From: Labia minor | Lineage: Eukaryota; Arthropoda; Insecta; Dermaptera; Spongiphoridae | Reading direction: 5' to 3' | Length of the DNA stretch: 64,000 bases | Assembly: GCA_963082975.1 (NCBI GenBank) | Contig: OY720344.1 | Span: forward strand, 27,935,172-27,999,171 | In this document: positions 1 through 12,211 of the stretch, in pieces | Position numbering within the stretch: the stretch's first letter is position 1 | How the letters are laid out: the number at the start of each line of letters is the position of its first letter | Notes under the pieces: model-generated | Databases searched by the model: none | Seen by the model: the letters and a program-made list of their open reading frames with translations, nothing else | Told to the model about the DNA's origin: nothing | Translations under genes and position numbers: made by a program

Positions 1-526
1 AAGTTTACTATTTGATTTATATAAATTATGATCAGCTATATGATTTCGAATATTATTCCTCGGTGTATATAAATGCATTTTAGTGTAAATTTTGAATTCT
101 AATTCCAAGAACAGGATAATAATTTTATTTTATTGTATTCATTAAAATTCGTTGAATTCGTAAACTCGTCTTTAAGATTTTGTTCGGAAAAATTATCTTC
201 GTTCTACAATGAGTCAATTAAGACTACAAAATCTTGCAATATTGTCAATAGAACAAGAAATTACAAATAATATAAATTTTGAGAGCATTATACACGATTT
301 TTCTAGTATGAAAGCTAGAAGAGTAAATATTATATAAATATGTTTACGAGTGCATACAAATATGTGTAAAAAAATTTACTCTGTGTATTAATTAATATTG
401 ATTAAATAACTTAATAATTTATTTATGTGTATTAATTTATAAAAACCACTATTTGATTGACTTATAATAGAAAGGGCGGCAAACTGGAGATCGCCCCGGG
501 CGGCAAAAGTTCTAGGTACGCCACTG
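1..526 (+). mobile_element. hAT transposon 3' portion (cut by the window edge)
   Basis: Positions 188-337 translate to KNYLRSTMSQ, then RLQNLAILSIEQEI, and end near IIHDFSSMKARRV. This is the C-terminal dimerisation tail usual in hAT transposases of the ZMYM1/TTF-zinc-finger type. About 190 bases downstream a GC-rich stretch (about 470-526) ends in GGTACGCCACTG, the reverse complement of a typical hAT terminus (CAGTGGCGTACC). No open frame continues upstream of 188, so the copy is old and inactive. The 5' end lies outside the window. Confidence 0.65.
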
Positions 527-527
527 T

Positions 528-695
528 CTCTGTCGATTCATAACTGTGGATGAGACTTAAATTAAATTAATTAACTAAATTAGAACACCATTATGAGAAA
601 TGTGTTGATGGAGATTATGTTGAAAAATAAAGCAAAAAAAAAAAATTTAAAAACATCATTTTTCTTGGTCAGGCTCGACACTTTTCACCCCACCC
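528..695 (+). mobile_element. mariner 3'-end remnant, internally deleted
   Basis: Abutting the hAT end, the + strand gives RRFITVDET-like coding sequence at 531-555, the mariner motif carrying the first catalytic Asp. After a deletion it gives HYEKCVDGDYVEK and a stop at about 585-630, the standard mariner transposase C-terminus. A terminal repeat ending in CACCCTCGTAT follows near 695. The same two blocks and the same terminus occur in inverted orientation at 28680-28985, so both belong to one family. Non-autonomous. Confidence 0.65.
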
Positions 696-704
696 TCGTA
701 TTGC

Positions 705-975
705 ATTCATTTTAATTGAGTGTTGTGAATAGTACGCGTCATGGATCAATGACTCAACATTAAGTTTTGCTTTAAATTGGGTAAAACAGCGACAGAAACC
801 CATAAGATGTTGGTGAAGGTGTATGGACAGGATGCTGTGAGTAAGAAATATGTTTTTGATTGGTTTGTACGCTTTCGCGCTGGTAAGGAATCTATGGAGG
901 ACCAACCAAAAAGACAATCGATGGAATGGCGATCACTTTCTTCCCCGCGACAAATAAAAAGCCATACTGTAAAAT
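705..975 (+). mobile_element. mariner transposase fragment (N-terminal HTH joined to later region)
   Basis: The translation includes NIKFCFKLGKTATETHKML and YVFDWFVRFRAGKESMEDQP, the paired helix-turn-helix N-terminus of mariner transposase. It jumps directly to RQSMEWRSLSSPRQIKSH, which in full-length mariners lies downstream of the first catalytic Asp. About 100 codons of the catalytic domain are therefore missing. It points the same way as the fragment just upstream and runs into an inverted mariner piece at about 975. Confidence 0.7.
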
Positions 976-1137
976 TCTTGGATTCGATTCCATTCCATCG
1001 TCTTTTGGTTTCGGGGTCGTACTGGTAACACCAATTCTGTAACAATGGAACCTAGAAAGGTTGGATCCCTGTCACACATGTTGATAAAATCGCCACAGAC
1101 CTCAAAACGTATTACTTTTTGTTCATCTGTTAGCATG
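970..1137 (-). mobile_element. mariner transposase middle fragment, inverted
   Basis: On the minus strand, [29 protein letters not shown] and QYDPETK match the central part of mariner transposases (TEDQK..RVEIC..., ..FL..IVTGDETW, QYDPETKRQSMEW). It meets the + strand fragment 705-975 head-on near 975, forming an inverted junction. The junction could come from insertion of one copy into another or from an aberrant transposition. Confidence 0.65.
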
Positions 1138-1144
1138 TGTGAAC

Positions 1145-1354
1145 AAAACTTGTGTAATTTACATTTTTCGTGATGTGAATTATGGATGGCTTCTTCGAAC
1201 TTTACACGCTAATGGAGCTTTGCTATTTTTTGTGTGTATTTACCTTCATATTGGACGAGGTTTGTATTATGGATCCTACTTTTACATTTACACTTGAAGA
1301 ATTGGAGTTTTAATTTTATTTGCCGTTATGGCAACAGCTTTTATAGGGTATGTC
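1145..1354 (+). pseudogene. NUMT: nuclear copy of mitochondrial cytochrome b fragment
   Basis: One frame reads [40 protein letters not shown], then YT-stop-RIGVLILFAVMATAFIGY. This is the well conserved cytochrome b region around transmembrane helix B (consensus [20 protein letters not shown] and IGVILLF.VMATAF.GYVLPWG). The internal TGA sits exactly where cytochrome b has Trp, as expected from the mitochondrial code. The match stops abruptly on both sides: the usual LPWG that follows is absent. About 70 codons survive with no frameshift, so the transfer is probably not very old. It lies directly beside mariner debris. Confidence 0.85.
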
Positions 1355-1559
1355 ACACAGCTTCTTGAGCTTCTATCAAACTTTGAATACCCACTTATGA
1401 GACCATTCACCGAAATTTTTTTTCACACCTCGTATATAAATATAGTTTGATAGTTTCTGTCTTAAAGCGAGAAACCTTTGAGACTCTTCATTTGATTTTT
1501 ATGAATAAACCCATTTATTAACATTTTTTTTAAAATTTTTATTTATATTATTATTACTA

Positions 1560-2634
1560 CACTCCCGAGCAAGGAAATCGATCCATCCAATTTAATTTTA
1601 TATTCTTCTAAATAATTTGTATTTAATATCTTGAAAGGTATTTAAATTTGATACTAAATTAAAAAATATTTAATAATATTTAAATTGAAATTGAAATAAT
1701 TGTAATTTTGAAGTGTGCTTGTTTAAAGAAGTTTGTCTTATTAAATCAAAAATATCCAAAAAATGTACACTCGATCGCTTGACAGGGATACTTTATCCTT
1801 ATTTCTATTGATTTTTTATAATAATAATGGATATGGCTTCAGTTAATGCAGCCCAAGCTGTGGATCTTTTAAAAGCTGGCCATAACCAGCGTTTTGTAGC
1901 TAGAGAACTGAATATGGATAGGTCCACTGTTAGGAGAGTTCTCAAAAGGTTTGAAGAAACTGGATCTTTCAAAAGGAGGACTTTGGAGAAAGATGACCGA
2001 TTTCTTGTCCTTAACTCTCTCAGGAACCGACACATGACAGCAGTTGAGTTACAGAGGAGATTAACAAACGTGCACTTAATCCGGGAAAATTTCATTCTAA
2101 TGCAGGATATGATGCGCGCATCGTTCATGAATATTTAAAAGAAGTAGGAGTAACCAAGATGGAGTGACCAGCTTGGAGCCCCTACCTTAATCCCATCGAG
2201 CATGTCTGGGACGAATTGAAGAGACGAGTTCGTTCATGAAACCCACCCCCTTGATAACTAGGAACCTGGAAGCTACTATAAAGGAAGAGTGGGAGAAAAT
2301 CCCATAAAAAGTCATACAGAAAATCATTAGGAGACTTTCTAAAAGAATGAATGCTGTAAGTAGAGCCAAAGGAAGCAATATTGAACTCAAAATTTTGTTA
2401 TAATTATAAATAAAAATTATTTACTGAATTAGGAAAAAAAGTTTCTTTTTTTTGAATTTTTTCCTTTTTCGTTTAAAAAATCTGGATGATTATGCTTTCA
2501 AATTTTTATATTGAAATCCTTTTTTAAAAAGCAATTCAACAATAGCCTAGATATTGGGCATTTGGATTTATAATTGAAAAAAAAAATCAATGGAATTGAT
2601 TTTTCATGGGAGGCAATTTCCTTGCTCGGTAGTG
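1560..2634 (+). mobile_element. Tc1-like transposon, internally deleted
   Basis: Terminal inverted repeats: the left end starts CACTCCCGAGCAAGGAAAT, and the right end is the reverse complement of CACTACCGAGCAAGGAAAT. Both are flanked by TA target duplications (1558-1559 and 2635-2636). The frame from 1827 encodes a Tc3-type helix-turn-helix (NAAQAVDLLKAGHNQRFVAR, STVRRVLKRFEETGSF). It then jumps to FILMQD with ARIVHEYLKEVGVTKMEWPA-like sequence, the last catalytic block, followed by broken NPIEHVWDELKRRVR (to about 2230). Most of the DDE domain is missing, so the copy cannot move itself. Confidence 0.85.
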
Positions 2635-2765
2635 TATAATTCTAAAGATTTGTATAGATTTATTTTAAGAGCATTGAGCCTCTTACGACAAAATCACTGA
2701 TTCAAAGCAAACTTTTTTTATTATAAATCATAATTGTCATCATTGTTGTTTTTCTTTTATTTTAG

Positions 2766-5700
2766 TAATCCCTATAGAAGTGGACATAAAAAAAAAAGTC
2801 AACACAATAATCATTCAAAAGCATTAGTTAGGTCTTTACAAAAACATGGATCGACCTGGTATAAAATAACAGTGAGTCTCTATTTTCTCATTAAAATAAA
2901 AATTTCAATTGAATTAAATAAAAAATTATATTTATTTTTTCTTCTAGATTCCACATGGATCAAAATATTCAAAGTCTTATGTTTTGACTACTTTGCATAA
3001 TTATTTGCAAAATATCCCATTTGTACCATTTGCAGTGAGTTTTTTATATATTATAATATTTATTTATATATTGAACTGAACCATATTATTCTTAATCTTT
3101 TTCCATTTTTAGTACACAATACAAGGACCAGATGCATTTTTTTTTGTTGATGAATATGATGTTGCTGATAAATTGTTAAAAGCAGATCGTCAGATAACTA
3201 CAACTGAAGGATTTAAGGTTTTATTTTGATTTTTCTTGACTATGTTAAGAAAATAATTTAAAAATTTTTTTTATTAATTATTAATCTATTATTTTAGATG
3301 ATGATTCGAGTAAATCCTGGTTTTCCAAAAGTTCAAATAACTGACGAATTAAAAGAAAAAATTAAATTTGTTATGAGCAAACGATATAATGCTGAATTTC
3401 AAGCTCTAAATTTAAGTAATTTTCATCGTGATCCAGGTAAAAATAGAATTCTTTTTATTAAAAATTTAAAGGATATATTTTTTTGAATTTTTAAATTTCT
3501 AGTTTAATTTTTTTTTTATATTTAATTTATTTTTAATCATCAAGAATTCAAGGTCAATAATTCTTTTGCTAGAATATTGTTTTAGTACTTTTCTCTCACA
3601 TGAAAGAAATAAAAATAAAAAACATTAATTTTATTTAATTTCTTATCAGATTTTTTTGTAAAAAACAAAATTATAAATTCTATTTGTTAGAGCATCAATT
3701 TTGAATGATCATAGGATGATGAAGAACAAACACTATATAGTGAGCATAGAAAATAAATTTTATATTACTTTATCAGTAATCACTATTAGTCTATTATTAT
3801 TGTCAGATATTGTCAGATATGTGTATTTTGGAAATTAACATTACATTTATCGTTTTTATTTTAGATATTGCACAAGAATTCTTAGTTGGTCTATTTAAAT
3901 CAGAAATGCTTCTTCTTGTGTTAGATATTATTTCTGAAAATATTCCACAACTAAAAGCATTAGATCTTTCTGAGAATAAAATATATGGACTACAACATCT
4001 AAGCGGCATGCTTCTACAGAAAATTCCTAATCTAACAGTTTTACATTTATCGAAAAACAGAGTAACATTCTTTTGAAATTTGTCAAACTTTTTTGTTTCA
4101 GAAGATTAATAATCGATTTATTATAATTTTTTCTTTTTATTTCAGATAAGAGAAATTAGTGTTTTGGATTGTTTACAAGGAGTCCCTTTGGTTGAAATAG
4201 CTCTAGAAGGAAACCCCCTCTGTCAAAAATATAAAGATCAAAATACATATATCAGGTATTTTAGATATAGTTTTAAATAATTTAAAATTAATTTAAAATT
4301 TTCTCTTCTATCTTTGAAAAGCAGACTTTCTAAATTGTTTTGATAACATTATTCGTGAGAATTACTTTTTAACTTAAGATGCATCTATAAATATGTTTTT
4401 GGTATGTAAAATTAAGTATTAGCAATATTACTAAATGAATAAATATCGATATTTTGTTATTATGCTTAAATATACAAATTATAATATCCATAAATATATG
4501 AAACTAAGAAAAAAAAATTATTACGATAATAAAACAAACAATATTTTAATGTGTATTATTAAATATATATTTAAAAATAAATTTAATGACCAAAACATAA
4601 AAAAAAGAAAATAGAACAAAAAATAAAAAAAAATATATATTTTCTCGACACAAATATAAAAATCAAAAAAAATGTATATGAATATATATATATATATATT
4701 TAATTAAAAAAAAAAATTTAAAAAAAAATTAAAAATCATGATTTATTATTGATATCTGGATTTCATGTTTTCTATCTAAAAAAAAAAAAAAAAAAATTGC
4801 CAAATGCAAAATGAAAGGACCAGGTATCTATAATGTTTGCATTTGGGGATCAGATAACCCAGGACGGTGGGTAAGTCCACTAACAGGTTTTCATAACTCC
4901 CCAAAACAGACAAAAACATCTTGAAAAATCATGAATATAAATAAATTTAACAAAAATTATATATTTATTTATGTTAATGATTATTATACAAACACTAAAA
5001 AAAAAAAAAAAGAAATAAATAATACTAATAATAATAAAAAAAATATTAAATTAATAATGACATTATATATTGTTGTTTTTATCTTAAATTATTTAATTTA
5101 GTTTTCCATTTACTCGATATTTATCTCAATTGATAAAATTGCTAAATTTAATTTTACTATAATATTTCCAACTACTTCTTATAAATGCATCTTTTATAAA
5201 AAGCCAATTATAATAAAAGTTATATAAATCTCGATTTAGAAAGTCACCTTGTGGGTCTTACTAAAGTGGTAATTATATTAATTTTTATCAAATAATGAAA
5301 CCTATTTTAATTTTATTTTTTTTATTTTTCATTAACAGTGACGTGAGAAAGAGATTCCCAAAAGTTGTGAAATTGGTAAGATATTTTGAAAATTTTAATT
5401 TTTTTAAAAGGGGTGGTGAATCCATTTCAACATATTATTTTTTTAATTTAGAGATTGTTATTGTTTATTCACATGAATAAATTTAATCAATGGATTTTCA
5501 CCCCATTTGGCTATCTTTCTAATTTTTCTTTAATTTTCAAGGACAACATGGATCTTCCTCCACCAATAACTTTTGATGTTTCTGAAGATCTTAATATTCC
5601 AACAAGCAAACCTGTTTTCCTTTGTAATCCTGAAGCTCGTTCAATTATTATGCAATTTCTTGAACAATACTATCAATTTTATGATAGTGATAGGCAACAA

Positions 5701-6744
5701 CTTCTTGCTGCATACCAAGACGAAAGTAATTTTAGCATGTCGTCAGCCTATCCTCCGTCTCAAAGTTCATATAGTGGACCTAAGTAAGAATTTTTGTTTC
5801 ATTGTTTTTTCTAATAGAAATGTATATCCTATTTATCATTTTAATTTATAATTACAGACTAAATGAATATTTAATAAAAAGTAGAAATTTATATAAAGTG
5901 AAAGAGTCTCACCGTAGAGGCAGACTTTTAAAAAGTGGAAAGTTGGCTATTGTAACTTGTTTGTGCGAATTGCCAAAAACTCAGCATGATCCGAATTCTT
6001 TCGTAGTGGATCTTCTTGTTTATACAGTAAGTTTTTTTATTTTTATATTTTGTATATATATATATATATATATATGTTTAAATAAACAAAAAAATTTTTT
6101 TAGCCCCATCTTATGCATGTATCTGTTACTGGTGTATTTAAAGAAATCCCCAAAGAAGGAAAAGAAGTCCTCAGAAGTTTCAATAGAGTGTTTATAATTG
6201 TTCCATCTGGATCTGGCTTTTGCATTGCAAATGAACAATTTTTTATTACTAACTGTACCCAAGATCAAATTAAGGTAAAAATTTAATTTTATAAAAATAA
6301 GTTTATTATTTATTTATTATGATTTATATTTATAGTCAGCTTTCAAACCTGTCGAAACAACATCAATGGCTTCAGTTCCTAGTACTTCATCACAATCTGT
6401 TCCGAATTCTAATAATAATAATAACAACAACAACAACAACAATAATAATAATAATACTAACGTACCATTAGAAAGCCAAAATCTAGAGGAAACTAAAAAT
6501 CAAATGCTTCAAACACTAGCTCTTCAGACTGGAATGAACATTAGTTGGTCAAGAAAGTAAATATATAAATTTTCAATTGATTTACTGAATTATGATGAAT
6601 TTACAAAGAAATATAATTAATCACTTGAATTTCTTTATTTTTAGATGTTTAGAAGAACAAGGGTGGGATTTCCAAAAAGCATCTTTCGTTTTTTCTGAAC
6701 TCCATAAACAAGGCCTTGTTCCTCAAGAGGCATTTCAAATGTGA
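2766..6744 (+). CDS. Nxf1: Nuclear RNA export factor 1 (NXF1/TAP), N-terminal exon(s) not found
   Basis: NXF1, with NXT1/p15, carries bulk mRNA through nuclear pores. Twelve exons with GT/AG joins in phase: 2766-2871, 2948-3034, 3113-3217, 3298-3436, 3865-4061, 4146-4255, 5339-5375, 5542-5783, 5858-6026, 6104-6274, 6336-6556, 6645-6744. Domain order is as in human TAP: basic NPYRSGHKKK start; RNP-like RNA-binding domain (STWYKITIPHGSKYSKSYVL); leucine-rich repeats (LKALDLSENKIYGL, LTVLHLSKNR, VEIALEGNPLC); NTF2-like domain (FLEQYYQFYD, ELPKTQHDPNSFVVDLL, VTGVFKEI); and a UBA-like TAP-C domain (CLEEQGWDFQKASFVFSELHKQG). An Asn run sits in the linker before TAP-C. The upstream exon should end with two bases of a split codon; I could not find it, and the start codon may lie before the window. 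The gene converges on PTER. NXF1 paralogues exist, so the exact member is inferred. Confidence 0.92.
6410..6465 (+). repeat. AAT/AAC codon repeat encoding poly-Asn in NXF1
   Basis: A run of AAT and AAC triplets inside the eleventh exon seen encodes about 16 consecutive Asn in the linker between the NTF2-like and TAP-C domains. The run stays in frame. Mixed AAT/AAC codons suggest it is retained as protein rather than being a fresh slippage product. Confidence 0.85.
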
Positions 6745-6901
6745 AATTAAAAAAAGAAGATATCCTTAAAAAAACATTTTATAAACATTTTCATTGTACA
6801 TATTAATTGTCTATTTTTTTTATTAATTTAATTTTTAATTAAATGAAAACAAAATAATTATAACATGATTTTTTATTAATTAAATCATTCAAATATTTTT
6901 A

Positions 6902-9900
6902 TTAAATTGCGTATTCTTTTCCACTGCCATTGCATTCCCAAAGAAGCCATTTTTTAGGATTTTCTGAAATAATAGTTCTTACTTGATTACTAGTTATTCC
7001 CATTAATTCCATTTTTGGACATATATTTGATTTTATATGCCAGAATCCATGTCCTCCAAATTCCGTCTAGGAAAAATAAATATTTTTTTAATAGATCATT
7101 AAAAACATAAATAAAATAACACAACTAATCATATATTATAATAATAAATAAATACTTTCACTTTAGTATAACAATTAAAGAAATTCACTTATTAATAATT
7201 AATTATTTTCATTTAAATTATAGTAAAATATTTTATGAATATTACTTATATTTAAAAAATAATTAATATTATAAACTAATATTGAGATTAAATAAACTTT
7301 AATTACCAAACGATGTTTCGTATGAATATCATGAGAGATGAGTATTCTTCCAAGAAGGCCTTCTTTAATCAAACGCCTAATCCAGGTTATTCGTTCAAAA
7401 TCAGTAGGCATGTGAGCTTTAGGCTCTAATTGATAAGTCAGGACTTCGTTACCAAATAAGTCCAATTGTAGAAAAGAACCCATATCAGAGAAATGTAAAA
7501 TATCTTCTACAGTTGGAAATGTTCTTTCTATATGAGACATTACCGCCTGCCAAATATATACAATTAATTATGAAAAATATTTTTTATAAATAAATAATAT
7601 ATTCTAATTCTCTTGATCTTATTTTACTATAGAAGATAAATATCAAAATTTTTATTTTCGTTACCTTATTGGCTTTTCCTCCCGCTTCTAAATAAATTCT
7701 CATAATTTCTTTAGGTGCGTCTGGGTGCCTTCCGGGATGGAAGCTCACAGGACATCCTAATTCAGCTTGGACTGCTGCAGTTGCACGAATACATCGTTTC
7801 TCAAAATCTAAAAATATCGTTATTAAATAAATTTATAACTATTATGTTATAAAAAAAATATAAATATAATAGGAGATTCGACAAATTCAATTAAAGATGC
7901 AGTAGAAAGATTAATAGAGACTGGAAAAGAGGTGGGGCTTGAAATTAATAGTGGTAAGACAAAATATTTAGTATCAGAGAAAGATAAAAACTAATACACA
8001 AAGTCTAAACATAAATAAGCTGTGGTGTCTCCACTCGACTATCTCACAATTTGATTTGCATTAAATAACATATATTATATTTAAATTAAATTTAATTAAT
8101 TATAAATTAAAATTAATAAATATTATTTATTAAACCAGTGTGTGTTTGGCTCTTTATTGATGGCACCACATCATGTGCTGGCGCATGATTTGCAGTTTTA
8201 AAAAATTAATTCTGGTACTTTCAGTGAAAAAAGTGAAATTATATATATAGCAGTTTTATACAATTTTTAACCAAGTGAAAAACTATCAAACATTATCTTT
8301 ATTTTTACGGTCAGTTTAGATGTAAAAAATGAAAACGTGGTAGGTAATGACCCACTTCCAGATGAGCTACATTTCTCAAAAGTTGATAGAAAACTATGAA
8401 TTTTGAATAATGCCCATGTACCAAATTTCATCATTCTAGCTCAAACCGTTTTTGCGTAATCTTGGTTACATACATACACACACACAATGTTTATTTTTTT
8501 TAAAAAAAAATATCGTATCCCTAACATAGCCTAATGACTTGTGATGCTTCTTACCATTTATAATAATAAAAACGAAAATGACTTTTAAATTTATATTCTA
8601 CATTTCAATCAGGTTTAATGTGAGAGGGACAAATAGAAATCAAAATGGAGGTTCATTGTCGAATAATTGTTATTAATATAAATGAACAATTACTTTAAAA
8701 AGATCACTATTATACACATTTATAATCTATAAGGGTATGAGAGAATAGACATAGTTTTATGTTATATATATATTTATATATATGAAAATCTCTCTCTCTA
8801 TATATATAAAAGGTTTATATCTGCACATTGCTCAGAATTTAAAATTTTTTGTATCTCTTCGCGATTTATGACCTCTAGAATCCAAAAGTGAGTTTAGAAT
8901 TGTTCATGTCTGTCCGGAAATTCTGACGTTATAGTCTCAAAATTCTGAACAGATTTCGATGAAATTACATCACAATATTCTTACATACCTCTATTTGAAC
9001 ATAGACTATAATTTTTATCGATATTTATTCAATAACTGCAGAAATTAAGTATTTCTGTCTGAAAATTTTGTCGTAATAGATTCGAAATTGGCTAAACCGA
9101 TTTGGATGAAATTACATCACAATATTCTTGCATGCTTCTATTTGAACATAGGCTATAAATTTAATTAATATCTAATCAATAACTGCACAAATTAATTTTT
9201 TAAAATTTGATATGTATATGTTGTCATTTAGCAGTGCAAAGAATACAATACAAAGAATGTCATAATATTTATATTTTTATTTTGCTAATATTTCCAATAT
9301 TATCATATTGGCCTAATAAGTTTAAAAAACTTATTTAACACACTGAAAATATTCACATTACTCTTTTAATTTTTAAGATTATATGAAGACAAGAACTTTC
9401 TTGTACCGTGGGCCACAGAGATAGATAGAATGATATAACATATACAATAATAATATAGAATTAATTTATTGATTAAATTAAAATATATTTTAAATAAGAA
9501 CACAACAAAAATGAATGTTTTATGTGATATACTGATTGAAACAAAATGGATGAAAACCTTTTACATATAAACTTTCTATGTATGTATTACTTTGGGAGTA
9601 GAGGGGCCAGAGCACCAGTCTAAGTGTGAAGAATGCCAAAGGCGGTCTGGGCAGCTAGATCTATATATATTTGTTCAGATATATTTACATACCGTGTAGG
9701 GGCCAATCACTTCCAACCTCGCCAATAAAACCACAACGTATTTTAGGATCTTCTAATGTGCCATTACAAAGTTCTTGCTTATAAAGTTCTGTAAGGTATT
9801 CCTCACCATATGCTAGAGTAGAAGTTTTTTGAAAACTTGCCACATAATGTCCGGTTCCACTGATGATATTGACACGAGTTTGATCGGAAAGACTTTTCTA

Positions 9901-10365
9901 AAATAAATAATAAATTTCAATTATTTTCCTAATTAATAAATAATAAAATCAAATGAAAATTATAATTCAATTCACTAGATATGATGAATTTCGTTCCAGG
10001 CCATGATTGGTATTATCCACAATACATGACCCCTTCCCTGAGATTCGGAAAAGAAGCGCAAGTTCAAAACTCATTGCACTCTTACTATCATCATCCATTA
10101 GATTTAAATTATATTTTGATGAATAACTGAAAATTGAAATGATTTTAATTAAAAAAACATCTATACATAAGATGATTAATTAGTTTATATATGTACGGGT
10201 ATTGTTTAATAATTCCTAAATTATTTAGTTTAATTTTATCATGTAATCTCTCTTTTATAGCATCTTTTACAAAAGCTGGATTCTTGAAATTAGGTGTAAA
10301 ATTCATATGAAGATGTTCATGAGTTAAAATATAATCAACGGTTTGAGGTGCCACAGGCCCTAAAA
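6902..10365 (-). CDS. Pter: Phosphotriesterase-related protein (PTER), first exon not found
   Basis: Metal-dependent amidohydrolase of the phosphotriesterase family; the mammalian protein hydrolyses N-acetyltaurine. Six exons on the minus strand, in phase: 10365-10197, 10126-9976, 9897-9693, 7807-7665, 7546-7307, 7066-6902, about 357 codons against about 349 in human. Metal-site residues are conserved: HEHLHM (HxH), GEVG, the His of FHPGR, the His of MSHIER and the Asp of SHDIHTK. The C-terminus ENPKKWLL matches the family. Joined codons include VLGPVAPQTVDYILTHEHL and GSDWPLHDFEK. A tiny 5' exon holding the ATG should lie upstream; it is not identified. AATAAA overlaps the stop region as a likely poly(A) signal. 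The 1.9-kb intron 9692-7808 is packed with repeats, but the coding exons look intact. The 3' end is about 160 bases from the NXF1 stop. Confidence 0.93.
7862..8008 (+). mobile_element. LINE reverse transcriptase fragment in a PTER intron
   Basis: The translation runs IGDSTNSIKDAVERLIETG, then VGLEINSGKTKYLVSEKDK. This follows the YADD motif in non-LTR retrotransposon reverse transcriptases. It aligns with the LINE at 15520-16495 (IIGDSAMVFKDSIEKLIEAG), and the following bases correspond too, so they are one family. Antisense to the host gene; under 150 bases survive, ending abruptly at the dispersed repeat that starts at 8009. Confidence 0.7.
8009..8330 (+). repeat. Dispersed repeat B, copy 1
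   Basis: This segment (from AAGCTGTGGTGTCTCCACTC to about TTTTTACGGTCAG) matches the reverse complement of about 17240-17565 along its whole length. Shared blocks include CTCCACTCGACTATC, GTTTGGCTCTTTATTGATG, a low-complexity TTAATTAATTATAAATT core and AACTATCAAACAT. No coding content. It could be part of a non-autonomous element or a LINE 3' region; the family is not recognised. Confidence 0.7.
8810..9200 (+). repeat. Dispersed repeat A with internal duplication
   Basis: Two tandem diverged units (about 8920-9045 and 9055-9190) share GATGAAATTACATCACAATA, then TTCTATTTGAACATAG and TCAATAACTGCA. A related copy lies in reverse orientation at about 14635-14835. Text such as CGAAATTGGCTAAACCGATT is the kind often seen in non-coding parts of insect transposons, but I cannot assign a class. 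It lies in the PTER intron. Confidence 0.6.
9405..9432 (+). mobile_element. LINE 3'-terminal scrap with GATA tail
   Basis: GGGCCACAGAGATAGATAG matches the reverse complement of 15517-15538, where the related LINE ends in GAGCCACAGAGATAGATAG. The matching short tail suggests a severely 5'-truncated insertion. Confidence 0.4.
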
Positions 10366-12200
10366 CTGAAAAAGTAAATACAAATTAATCAATAATAATT
10401 AAAATATTAATAAATAATTGAATATCCATTTTTAATGTTTAAATTTATTATTATAAGTACTATAATTTGATAAATGATTAAATATATTAAATTAAATTAT
10501 ATTATGTTAAAAATATACATTAAATAATCTTCTCAGAATACTCTCGTGGACTCGATATAAATAAATAATAATTTTTTTTTACTGATTTTGATTATGATTT
10601 GATTTCATTTTATGACTTAAAATTAATCTTCTCCCCCCCCCCCCCTGTTCAACTTTAAGACATTAAAAACTAGTTTTAAGAAAGAAATCAAGTAATCAAG
10701 CACAAAAGAAAATAAATGTTAAAATATAATAATAGAATATTTATAACAAAAAGGTAATTCAGTGGTAAGAAGTAGATGATATGATTTATAAGTCAGATTT
10801 CGTATTAAATAATTTTGAATTATTCTTATGTTGAATAATATAATCTCCAATTTCTTTAAAAATCAAATAAATTCTAAAAAAACCTCCTTCACTGTGCCAT
10901 TTAAACAATCATTTGGAATGAAATGATTAATATTTATTTTATGTATTAAAAAGATGAAAGCATGTAATTTAATTAACTTATTGAAATAATAAAATATAAA
11001 AAAAAATGATTTTTAGTATTTGTTTTTTATTTAATTGTTATTATATATTAGAAAAAAATGAGAAATGTGTATTCATATTAAAAAAAAAACAAACTATTAC
11101 TCATAAAAAAGTGAAATTAAAATTAATTATTTCTTCCTCTGCTATGGTTATTTGAGTTGAAGTTCTTTTTCAATTCTTTCATGATAAAAAAAATTAAATT
11201 AAAAATTTTCACCATCATTAACCAAACTTTTCCGTTTATATGCAAAATTAATATATCGAAAAATATATTATATATTACAAAATTTTTATTTATTTTATTA
11301 ATTCACTCTATCACTATATTTTGCAATTTTATTAAAAATATATATATATACCTGTTAATAATGATGAAGACATTATTACACTTAAGTTTTCAACTAGATT
11401 GATATTTTTCAATTAAACAAAACAATTTTATGAATGTTGAAATAGCTTCTATTCTTATCTTTAAAGGATTATTTTGACTTATCAAATTTATATTTTATCC
11501 CATTATAAATTATAATATCTAATTTATCATATTTTCAAGATAATACTATTTCCTTTTAAAAAGTTTACAAAAGATTATTTATATATAAAATTATAAATAT
11601 ATTTCTATTTTAATATATATAAAATTTGCAGAAAAATTTGAGACTCCTTTATATTAGAAAAAGATATTAAAAAAACATATATATATATATGAATTAATAA
11701 AGTAAAATGATTTTTGTTAATTTTTAAATTAAATTTTTCTATTTTTAATTTATATACTTATTTATTTCTATTACTTGAATTTATTTTTTGATCTAATAAT
11801 TTTTTTAACTTTGATATTACAAAGAAACTTAATATAAATTCAATTAAATCAGCTGTTTGAAAAGATATTAAATAATTTATTTTAATATAGATGTTTTGTG
11901 AATAGATGTCTGTTACTATAAATATATATAAATACATACTAAGCTCATTCATTAAATCTTATCATTTCTAGAGAAATAAACAAAAGTATAATCTCAGATT
12001 TTTATTAAAAAATTAATAATTATCTAATAATATAATTATAATATATTAATATATAAATATTATATATATAAAATTAAGTAAAAATATTAAGAAAAAAATT
12101 GTATCTAAATACTCCCTCACCCCGAGCATGAAAAAAATATTGGAAAAATGAACTAATCTTAGTTAATGTAATGCATAAAACAATTATAATATATTTCTAA
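10366..12200. other. AT-rich intergenic stretch, no gene seen
   Basis: Upstream of the PTER exon, where its missing first exon probably hides. I see low-complexity AT sequence, a C homopolymer of about 12 at 10627-10638, and short TA repeats near 11340 and 11680. Open frames here are AT-driven and match nothing known. Confidence 0.6.
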
Positions 12201-12211
12201 AATACGATAAA

